Source: Alteromonas aestuariivivens
GTDB taxonomy: Bacteria; Pseudomonadota; Gammaproteobacteria; Enterobacterales; Alteromonadaceae
Reading direction: 5' to 3'
Assembly: GCF_003367475.1 (NCBI RefSeq)
Contig: NZ_QRHA01000003.1
Span: 186,001 to 250,000, forward strand
DNA: 64,000 nt
A program made the translations under genes and the position numbers. Below are positions 57,201 to 64,000 of the stretch, piece by piece. Numbering within the stretch: position 1 is the stretch's first letter; the number at the start of each line of letters is the position of its first letter. The notes beneath the pieces are model-generated. The model did no database searches. It saw only the letters and a list, made by a program, of their open reading frames with translations, and was not told the DNA's origin.

Positions 57201-57845
57201 GTGACAACATTGCAAAGCCTGGCAGTCATAGTTTTCATCAGCGTTCTTATATTGCTGGCGCGCCGTCTGCAATGGTCCGGATTTATTCAAGACCGGACTC
57301 AACAGCATCTGGTCTTTGGCAGCACAGCGGCACTGTTCTTCCTGTGGATTTTCAGGGTGGGAATTTTCAGTGGTCTGGATGTGCATTTTTTGTGGCTTAC
57401 TGCGCTAACGCTGACGCTGGGTTTCCACTGGGCAGCATTGGCGGGCTCCGCTGCCCTGCTCGGTGTTACCCTGGTTGGCAAAGAAACCTGGGAAATGCTG
57501 GGAATCAACGGCTTGCTCGGCGTATTGGCCCCGGTTTCCGTCACTTACCTAATCTACATGCTGTCATTCCACAAACTGCCGAGAAACTTCTTCGTCTATG
57601 TGTTTGTGTGCGCTTTTTTCCCCGGTGCAGCAATGATTGCCATGAAAATGACCCTGCTTGGCAGTTACTATACTCTGGATGGCTTGTACGACTGGGATAC
57701 GGTAGTCGATAACTACCTGTTACTTATCCCTTTATTGCTTTTTCCGGAAGGTCTGCTGAATGGTATGACCATGACCCTTCTGATTGTCTACCGGCCACAT
57801 TGGGTGTGTACTTTTCACGACAAATTTTACCTCGACAAGCCATAA
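57201..57845 (+). CDS. CbiM/ECF-type integral membrane protein (COG3235-like)
   Basis: A 214-aa protein with about six hydrophobic helices. Motifs such as GLDVHFLWLTALTLTLGF and ELLPLLLFPEG-like LLIPLLLFPEGLLNGM resemble the group annotated as energy-coupling-factor transporter permease (COG3235), related to CbiM metal transporters. The GTG start has GGAG upstream. No ATPase or transmembrane partner of an ECF transporter is adjacent, so transport function is an inference. Confidence 0.65.
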   Translation: MTTLQSLAVIVFISVLILLARRLQWSGFIQDRTQQHLVFGSTAALFFLWIFRVGIFSGLDVHFLWLTALTLTLGFHWAALAGSAALLGVTLVGKETWEMLGINGLLGVLAPVSVTYLIYMLSFHKLPRNFFVYVFVCAFFPGAAMIAMKMTLLGSYYTLDGLYDWDTVVDNYLLLIPLLLFPEGLLNGMTMTLLIVYRPHWVCTFHDKFYLDKP

Positions 57846-57860
57846 TCCGGATTCATCAAA

Positions 57861-58454
57861 GTGCACATTGGTATTTATATTTACGACAACGCAGAAGTAC
57901 TCGACTTTTCAGGCCCTTTTGAGGTGTTTTCCACCGCCAAACGGCTCGGAGCGCCACACTGGCAGGTAAGTTTGATTTCCCAGGCCGGAAAATGCGTCTC
58001 TGCACGGGGCGGTTTTAACGTGACACCACATTTTGGCTTTCATGATCATCCTGAGCTGGATGTCATAATTGTAGCGGGCGGAGTACATGAGGCGGAATTG
58101 CTTAAACCAGATGTCATGCACTGGCTTCAATCCCAAAACAGAAGCACCCGGATTACCGCATCGGTATGTACCGGTGCTTTTCTGCTCGCCGAAGCAGGTT
58201 TTCTGGATGATTTAAAAGTCACGACCCATTGGGAGGATCAGGCCCAACTGCAACGCCAGTTTCCCCGGTTGAACGTGGTGGCAAATCAAAGCTGGGTCAG
58301 TGCTGGTAAATTCGTCACTTCCGGTGGAATTTCGGCAGGGATTGATATGAGTCTGTATCTGGTATCCAGATTGGTGAGCGACGAACTGGCTGCAGCAACC
58401 GCCCGCCAGATGGAATACCGATGGAATCATCGGCCCGCGCTTTCAGCCCCCTGA
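57861..58454 (+). CDS. DJ-1/PfpI family protein (isonitrile-hydratase-like)
   Basis: A 197-aa class I glutamine-amidotransferase-like protein. The nucleophile Cys is C103 in ASVCTGAFLLAEAG, and the TTHWEDQ block with its His is typical of the isonitrile hydratase/AraC-associated branch. No AraC-type DNA-binding domain follows. Start is GTG. It begins 15 bases after the CbiM-like gene, so the two may be co-transcribed. The actual activity is unknown. Confidence 0.82.
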   Translation: MHIGIYIYDNAEVLDFSGPFEVFSTAKRLGAPHWQVSLISQAGKCVSARGGFNVTPHFGFHDHPELDVIIVAGGVHEAELLKPDVMHWLQSQNRSTRITASVCTGAFLLAEAGFLDDLKVTTHWEDQAQLQRQFPRLNVVANQSWVSAGKFVTSGGISAGIDMSLYLVSRLVSDELAAATARQMEYRWNHRPALSAP

Positions 58455-58483
58455 CAGAGCCGACAAGCGCAGGCTGGCGGCAT

Positions 58484-59050
58484 TTAATCCCGCCTGAACA
58501 ATATGTCCATCACGTCATTGAGTTCGGTTTTGCCTTCACGAATTTCCTCTTCGCTCAGACCGGCAATTTCATGGGGAAACACCAGCCATTCTTCGGATTT
58601 GTTAACATAATAATCCGGGATAAGGTCGGTTTTGTTGTTGGCAGGCTTGTACCAGGGGCATGCGATACGAATGTCTTTCGGCAAATTCAATCGCATCAGC
58701 TTGCGGATTTGATTGATCAGCGCATCAACACTGCGGCCTGAGTCAAATACATCATCCACTATCAGTAATTTATCTTCGGCATTGGCATTTTCCACCAGAT
58801 AGTGCAAACCGTGCACCCGAATTTCCTTCGACTGCTTGTTGATGCCGTAATACGACGACGTTCTGACTGCAATGTGGTCGGTTGAGGTGTTTTTGAATTC
58901 AAAATACTCCTGCACCGCAATGCCAATTGGTGCACCGCCACGCCAAATGCCGATTATAAAATCCGGGCGAAACCCATCATCATAGACTTGCGCCGCCAGG
59001 CGGAACGAGTCCTGCAGCAAAGATTGAGAGGTAATAAAATTCTTTTTCAT
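58484..59050 (-). CDS. Phosphoribosyltransferase (purine type)
   Basis: A 188-aa protein with the type I PRTase fold. The PRPP-binding motif is LLIVDDVFDSGRSVDAL, and the hood and Trp/Tyr-containing loop (IIGIWRGGAPIGI; CPWYKPANN) match hypoxanthine/xanthine-type phosphoribosyltransferases. Base specificity cannot be set from the sequence. GGGAAG precedes the ATG. It follows lolC on the minus strand after about 100 bases. Confidence 0.82.
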   Translation of the reverse strand: MKKNFITSQSLLQDSFRLAAQVYDDGFRPDFIIGIWRGGAPIGIAVQEYFEFKNTSTDHIAVRTSSYYGINKQSKEIRVHGLHYLVENANAEDKLLIVDDVFDSGRSVDALINQIRKLMRLNLPKDIRIACPWYKPANNKTDLIPDYYVNKSEEWLVFPHEIAGLSEEEIREGKTELNDVMDILFRRD

Positions 59051-59153
59051 AGCATCTTCCCGGCCCGGAATTTAAAAGACCGGGAGTATAGTGAATTCCA
59101 CTCCGGAATGCACGACCTATAATTAACCATATGGTCAGGATTTGACACAATTG

Positions 59154-60353
59154 TCAGTCATTCTGCAAAGCCTGTGCTGGCTGCACCCGCATGGCACGAA
59201 TTGCCGGATACAAGCTCGCCAGCAAGCACAACACCAGCGAAAGTACAGTAACACTAACCACCTGCCCCCACTGAAGGTTTACCGGGATCCCCTGCCCGTC
59301 TGCCGAGAGAGCCAAAGGGACACCGAAAAGACTCAAAAGGCCATTTAGCTGAGTGGCCAGAAGCACCCCAAGCACCAATCCAATAATAGCCCCTTTTATG
59401 CCATTGAATAGGCCATTAAGCATAAACACCTGCATTATTTTTGCCCCGCCCAGCCCTTGGGTTTGCAGTATGGCAATGTCTCCCTGCTTTTCGGAAACCA
59501 CCATTACCAGCGCTGAAACAATATTGAAAGCTGCCACGGCGATGATCAGCAACAGCATAAGAAACATCATGTTTTTTTCCATTTTGACGGCGTCAAACAA
59601 CGGCCCCTGACGGCTGCGCCAGTCATCTGCTTCAAATCCAAGCTGCTGTATTCCGGCCAGAACCGGCTTATATTGAAACGCATCCGCCAGGAACAGCCGG
59701 GTTTGGGGCACCGACCCGGCCGGTTGACGCATCAACTTCTGTAAATCAGACAGATGCATCAGTACAACCTTGTCGTCCATCTGCGCACCCACATCAAAAA
59801 TCGCTGACACCTGCATCAGTCGCTGGCTCGGAAGACGGCCAAACGGTGTATACACACTGGCGCCAGCTACCAGTACCCTGAGAGTATCACCGGGGCGAAT
59901 ATCCAGCTGCACCGCCAGAGCCCGGCCAATCATTACCCGGAAGGCTCCCGGCTGTAAATCCTCAAACTGGCCAACCACTAAATGTTCAGAAACCACGCTG
60001 TATTCTGACATTGCCTGCGGCATTACGCCCTGCAACTGTACTCCTCTCAACCCTTGCCGGGACTGTATGACGCCTTCAGACTCCTGATACGGCATGCTGG
60101 CCATCACACCCGGCAGGGCCTGAATGTCCTGCTCTTTCATTGCCTGGGGTATCACAATATGTGGCACAATCCCCAGCACCCGCTGCTTAAGCTGAGACTC
60201 AAATCCATTCATCACGGATAACACCACAATCAAAGACATCAGACCCAGTGCAATTCCGGCAACGGAGAAGCCATTGATGAAAGATACGAAACTGTTGTGT
60301 TTTCCCGCGGTTGAATAACGAAGGGCAATGTAGGCAGAAACTGGATGAAACAT
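59154..60353 (-). CDS. lolC: Lipoprotein-releasing ABC transporter permease LolC
   Basis: LolCDE permease subunit that docks LolA, 399 aa (E. coli: 399). It has an N-terminal transmembrane helix, a periplasmic domain (about 50-250) and three C-terminal helices. LolC, rather than LolE, is indicated by FDAVKMEKNMMFLML, VVSEKQGDIAILQTQGLG and GRLPSQRLMQV, which match E. coli LolC. It stands alone: the downstream gene is a phosphoribosyltransferase, and its partners lolD-lolE are about 44 kb away. Divergent upstream lies a PilZ gene and mfd, the usual neighbours of lolC in gammaproteobacteria. Confidence 0.94.
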   Translation of the reverse strand: MFHPVSAYIALRYSTAGKHNSFVSFINGFSVAGIALGLMSLIVVLSVMNGFESQLKQRVLGIVPHIVIPQAMKEQDIQALPGVMASMPYQESEGVIQSRQGLRGVQLQGVMPQAMSEYSVVSEHLVVGQFEDLQPGAFRVMIGRALAVQLDIRPGDTLRVLVAGASVYTPFGRLPSQRLMQVSAIFDVGAQMDDKVVLMHLSDLQKLMRQPAGSVPQTRLFLADAFQYKPVLAGIQQLGFEADDWRSRQGPLFDAVKMEKNMMFLMLLLIIAVAAFNIVSALVMVVSEKQGDIAILQTQGLGGAKIMQVFMLNGLFNGIKGAIIGLVLGVLLATQLNGLLSLFGVPLALSADGQGIPVNLQWGQVVSVTVLSLVLCLLASLYPAIRAMRVQPAQALQND

Positions 60354-60503
60354 AGCGTTTTGAAGCGGCAGTCCTGATGGGTGGGGCCGGGAATGATGAA
60401 GTAAAAATAACCTTTTCCCTGACTAAATCCACGCCTATTAGTAAAACGTCAATACTACGTGTAAGCTACAGAGCGTACAAGGTTTAGGTGGCAGGAAAGT
60501 CGA

Positions 60504-61112
60504 ATGGACAGTTTAACCCTGGAACAAAAACAGGCGCAGTTTGCAGAGTATTTTATGATCCACCACAGTCTCAGGATCAACATCGCACTTTTACCCAAAG
60601 ATGCCTCTCTGCCTCCCGAGGACCAACTGGCCGACCATATGCCGTACGCTTTTCGCATGGCAAGCGAATTGGCCACAATTGACGCACAGGCACTGCGCCC
60701 ACTGAGAAATCTCAGTGATCACGCCAGTGATCTGGCCGATTATCTCAACCATCAGGCCCGAAAGATTGATCTGATGATGTCTTACATTCTTCAGCAACAG
60801 GATGATCCCAGCCAGCGTTTTGAAACAATCCAGTTTGGTGGTGGTGGTGTGGTCATCAGGCACAGCGAGCCCATGCAAATCGGCCTGCAGGCAGAGCTTA
60901 AGCTGTTTCTGCCGGAAGAATCTGCGGCAATTTATTGTTTTGGTGAAGTAATTGCTTGCCAGCAGGAATCGGATGACTACCATATAGCGTTTATTTTTAA
61001 CCGAATACGCGAACAGGATCAGGAACTTCTGGTACGCGCAAGCCTGCATTTACAAACCATGCAACTGCGTAAACGAGCTCAGCACAGGCAATCACCAGAC
61101 GCATCCGGCTAA
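60504..61112 (+). CDS. PilZ-domain protein upstream of mfd
   Basis: A 202-aa protein with a helical N-terminal half (about 1-95) and a C-terminal PilZ-like domain (about 100-190). The usual RxxxR motif is not obvious, but the strand region FGGGGVVIRHSEPMQIGLQAELKLFLP and EVIACQQESDDYHIAFIF fits the fold. Such proteins commonly precede mfd. Ability to bind c-di-GMP is doubtful. AGGAAAG precedes the ATG. Confidence 0.7.
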   Translation: MDSLTLEQKQAQFAEYFMIHHSLRINIALLPKDASLPPEDQLADHMPYAFRMASELATIDAQALRPLRNLSDHASDLADYLNHQARKIDLMMSYILQQQDDPSQRFETIQFGGGGVVIRHSEPMQIGLQAELKLFLPEESAAIYCFGEVIACQQESDDYHIAFIFNRIREQDQELLVRASLHLQTMQLRKRAQHRQSPDASG

Positions 61113-61158
61113 CGGTTTTCGATTCATCGGCTTCTGTTTGGTACATCATCAGGGTGAC

Positions 61159-64000
61159 ATGACAGCATCAATTTTATCGTTGCCACTGCCGAAATCCAGG
61201 GCAGGCAAGGCAATTCAGGACCACCAGCGCTGGGGACAGCTGCAGGGCAGCAGCCAGGCACTGGCGGTCAGTCAGGCGCACAAACAGCACAAGGGCCCCG
61301 TGGTTCTGATTACTGCGGATACGCCCTCCGCGTTAAAGCTGGAAAAAGAACTGGCATTTTTTCTGGACACAGACAACTCCGCAATTACCTTGCTCCCAGA
61401 CTGGGAGACCCTCCCTTACGACAGTTTTTCACCGCACCAGGACATCATATCCCAGCGCCTGGAAACCCTTTACCGGTTTACCTGCGAACCAAACGGAATT
61501 TTTATCGTCCCGGTCAACACCCTGATGCAGAGACTGGCGCCGGTAACCTACCTGAACCAGTATCTGCTGATGCTCAATAAAGGCCAAACCCTTGACCGCG
61601 AACAGTTTCGCCGCAATCTGGAACAGGCCGGCTACCTGCATGTGAGCCAGGTGATGAGCCACAGTGAATTTTCGATTCGCGGCAGCATCATCGATTTGTT
61701 TCCCATGGGCAGTGAGCAGCCATTTCGTCTGGATTTGTTTGACGACGAAATTGACACCATTCGCTACTTTGATCCGGACACTCAGCGCTCGGACGAGAGT
61801 GTAGACAGTATTCGGCTGCTGCCGGCAAGGGAATTTCCCACCGACAAGGCAGCACTGACCTTATTCCGGCAGCAATACCTCAGCCGGTTTGACGCCAGCA
61901 ACGCGCAGGAATCGGTTCTGGCCCAGGTTAGCAAAGGCACAATGCCAAGCGGCGTAGAGTATTATTTGCCGCTGTTTTTTGAAACTACCGCTACCCTGTT
62001 TGACTACCTACATCCTGATTCGTTGTTGCTGATGCACGGTGACCTGCAAAATGCCAGTGAGCTTTACTGGGCGGATGTCAACGAGCGCTACGAACAGCAT
62101 CGTTACAACCCGGTGCGGCCGCTGTTGCCACCCGAAGAGTTGTTTCTGCCGATAAATCAGCTGTTCGAAGCCGTCAAAAAGTGGCCCCGTGTGTCGCTCT
62201 CAAACCCAATGCTGGAAGAGCGGGCCGGTTACTGCAACCTCGGCTGTGAAAAACTGACCGACATTGCGTTTAGTCCCCAGAAAAAACAACCAGCTGACCG
62301 TCTTCTGATAGCACTTCAACAGGCCTCACAGCGGGGAGCAAAAGTGTTGTTCTGCGCCGAATCCCAGGGGCGCAGGGAAAACCTGATGAACCTGTTGCAT
62401 AAAGCAGGCATTCGCCCCAAGGTGTTCGAACATTTTTCGGATTTTCTTGCCAGCCATGAAATCCTCGGTGTCACCATCGGTATGGTTGAGCATAGCTTTA
62501 CCTGGTACAACCCGGATGGTGAACTGCTGCTGATCACGGAAACCGAATTGCTCGGGCACAAGATCAGCCAACGACGCCTGCGGGACAAACGCGCCGCGAC
62601 CGACGAAAATGCCGTTATCCGCAATCTGGCTGAGCTGTCAGTCGGGCAGCCGGTAGTCCACCTTGATCATGGCGTAGGCCGTTACCTCGGGTTACAGACT
62701 CTGGATGCAGGAGGAGTGCCCACCGAGTATTTGTCGATTGAATACGCCAAACAGGCCAAACTGTATGTACCTGTGTCGTCATTACACCTTATTTCCCGTT
62801 ACACCGGTGGTGACATTGACCACGCACCACTCAACGCCCTTGGCTCTGATGCCTGGAGCAAAGCCAAGCAGAAAGCCGCCGAGAAAGTTCGCGACGTAGC
62901 CGCGGAACTGCTGGACGTTTACGCCAAACGGGCTGCTAAACCCGGCTTTGCCTACAAGATAGACTGGGAGGAATACCAGAGTTTCGCCGACAGCTTTCCG
63001 TTTGAAGAGACACCAGATCAGCTGCAGGCCATCAACGCCGTTATCCAGGATATGGGCAGCCCAAGTGCAATGGACCGGCTGGTGTGCGGCGATGTAGGCT
63101 TTGGCAAAACCGAAGTGGCCATGCGCGCCGCGTTTTTGGCAGCCAACGCGGGTAAGCAGGTGGCGATTCTGGTGCCCACTACCCTGCTGGCCCAGCAACA
63201 TTATGAGAATTTCAAGGACCGTTTCGCCAACTGGCCGTTCAATATCGAGGTCATGAGCCGCTTCGTCAGCGCAAAGGCCCAGAAATCCGTGATTGACGGT
63301 ATTCAAAGTGGCAAGGTCGACATCGTCGTTGGCACACACAAACTGCTGCAGGACGACATTCGTTTTAACGATCTTGGCCTCGTCATCATTGATGAAGAAC
63401 ATCGCTTTGGCGTACGGCAAAAGGAAAAGTTCAAGGCCCTGAGAGCCGATGTGGACATTCTCACCCTGACTGCTACCCCAATTCCAAGAACCCTGAACAT
63501 GGCGCTTTCCGGCATGCGTGATTTATCGATTATTGCCACCGCGCCAGCCAAACGCCTGTCGATAAAAACCTTTGTGCAGCAACGCAACAAGGCGGTTATC
63601 CGGGAAGCCATCATGCGCGAAATCCTCCGCGGGGGGCAGGTATATTTCCTGCACAACGAAGTGGAAAGTATCGAAAAAACCGCCCAGGAAGTGGCGGAAA
63701 TTGTCCCCGAGGCCCGAATAGCTATTGGCCACGGGCAAATGCGGGAGCGGGAACTGGAAGCAGTAATGAGTGATTTTTACCACCAGCGCTACAATGTTCT
63801 GGTATGTACAACCATTATTGAGACCGGAATCGACGTGCCAACCGCCAACACCATCATAATGGACCGCGCGGATCATCTCGGACTGGCCCAGCTACACCAG
63901 TTACGGGGGCGAGTGGGACGTTCCCATCACCAGGCATACGCCTACCTGCTCACACCGCATCCCAAGCGTATGACGCGGGACGCAGCCAAACGTCTTGACG
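61159..64000 (+). CDS. mfd: Transcription-repair coupling factor Mfd (5' part, runs off window)
   Basis: DNA translocase that removes stalled RNA polymerase and recruits UvrA. The window holds the first 947 codons, about 80% of the usual ~1150. The N-terminal UvrB-homology modules (about 1-340), the RNA-polymerase-interacting domain (about 475-545) and most of the helicase are present. Walker A GFGKTE is near residue 647, the DEEHR box starts at 745, and TATPIPRTLNMAL follows. AGGG lies five bases before the ATG at 61159. The frame stays open to the window edge. Confidence 0.96.
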   Translation, partial: MTASILSLPLPKSRAGKAIQDHQRWGQLQGSSQALAVSQAHKQHKGPVVLITADTPSALKLEKELAFFLDTDNSAITLLPDWETLPYDSFSPHQDIISQRLETLYRFTCEPNGIFIVPVNTLMQRLAPVTYLNQYLLMLNKGQTLDREQFRRNLEQAGYLHVSQVMSHSEFSIRGSIIDLFPMGSEQPFRLDLFDDEIDTIRYFDPDTQRSDESVDSIRLLPAREFPTDKAALTLFRQQYLSRFDASNAQESVLAQVSKGTMPSGVEYYLPLFFETTATLFDYLHPDSLLLMHGDLQNASELYWADVNERYEQHRYNPVRPLLPPEELFLPINQLFEAVKKWPRVSLSNPMLEERAGYCNLGCEKLTDIAFSPQKKQPADRLLIALQQASQRGAKVLFCAESQGRRENLMNLLHKAGIRPKVFEHFSDFLASHEILGVTIGMVEHSFTWYNPDGELLLITETELLGHKISQRRLRDKRAATDENAVIRNLAELSVGQPVVHLDHGVGRYLGLQTLDAGGVPTEYLSIEYAKQAKLYVPVSSLHLISRYTGGDIDHAPLNALGSDAWSKAKQKAAEKVRDVAAELLDVYAKRAAKPGFAYKIDWEEYQSFADSFPFEETPDQLQAINAVIQDMGSPSAMDRLVCGDVGFGKTEVAMRAAFLAANAGKQVAILVPTTLLAQQHYENFKDRFANWPFNIEVMSRFVSAKAQKSVIDGIQSGKVDIVVGTHKLLQDDIRFNDLGLVIIDEEHRFGVRQKEKFKALRADVDILTLTATPIPRTLNMALSGMRDLSIIATAPAKRLSIKTFVQQRNKAVIREAIMREILRGGQVYFLHNEVESIEKTAQEVAEIVPEARIAIGHGQMRERELEAVMSDFYHQRYNVLVCTTIIETGIDVPTANTIIMDRADHLGLAQLHQLRGRVGRSHHQAYAYLLTPHPKRMTRDAAKRLD

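Noticed and set aside
15375-59153. The ~44-kb segment between lolD and lolC as a genomic island
   Set aside because: It contains core genes (dnaQ, rnhA, hrpA, sbcB, xthA), no integrase or transposase, and no visible change in base composition; a rearrangement fits better than acquisition.

Overview
This 64-kb window is chromosomal DNA from a heterotrophic gammaproteobacterium. Three things point that way: RNase E, HrpA, RNase HI, DnaQ, exonuclease I and Mfd all resemble their E. coli/Pseudomonas counterparts; the divergent dnaQ/rnhA pair is conserved; and a Liu-type leucine catabolic operon is present. Base composition is moderate and even throughout. I see no transposase, integrase, phage gene, plasmid gene or CRISPR array. 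The genus cannot be fixed from the sequence; a marine Cellvibrionales/Oceanospirillales-like lineage is a guess.

Layout. 1-5.3 kb: rne with a long leader and a strong terminator, a kinase-like phosphotransferase, and yaiL. 5.3-8 kb: topA, probably co-transcribed with yaiL. 8.1-13.4 kb: an isolated astB with a near-consensus promoter, an Ig-repeat (Big_1-like) lipoprotein, and a dicarboxylate/amino-acid symporter. 13.4-16 kb: lolE and lolD, a nested palindromic element, and three identical tRNA-Asp genes. 16.2-28.3 kb: a TIGR03503-like membrane protein, dnaQ/rnhA, a quinone oxidoreductase, rlmI, a DUF2061 protein, a PilZ protein, hrpA, a CBS protein and sbcB. 28.4-34.2 kb: a FapA-like DUF342 protein, a Tat-exported aminotransferase lipoprotein, an MddA-like membrane methyltransferase, and a periplasmic-sensor protein with a degenerate GGDEF domain.

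34.4-42.8 kb is the clearest pathway: liuR-liuA-liuB-liuC-liuD-liuE (isovaleryl-CoA to acetoacetate plus acetyl-CoA), with a divergent thiolase gene and two LiuR-like operator boxes in the shared intergenic region. 42.8-50 kb: an MFS transporter, a probable outer-membrane protein gene broken by an in-frame amber codon, an SRPBCC protein, a nucleoside hydrolase, glgC, and a secreted trypsin-like protease with an unrecognised C-terminal half. 50-59 kb: a thioesterase, an HDOD protein, a ketopantoate-reductase homologue, a glycosyltransferase, a SufE-like/DUF2750 pair, xthA, a CbiM-like membrane protein, a DJ-1/PfpI protein and a phosphoribosyltransferase. 59-64 kb: lolC, a PilZ protein and the first 947 codons of mfd, which runs off the window.

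The most unusual architectural point is that the lipoprotein-release operon is split. lolD-lolE sits at 13.4-15.4 kb and lolC at 59.2-60.4 kb, all on the same strand and in the order expected if about 44 kb of core genes now lies between lolC and lolD. No clearly new multi-gene defence or biosynthetic system was found. The best leads are the split lol operon, the Tat-exported aminotransferase lipoprotein, the palindromic element next to the tRNA cluster, and several proteins with unusual or degenerate domains.
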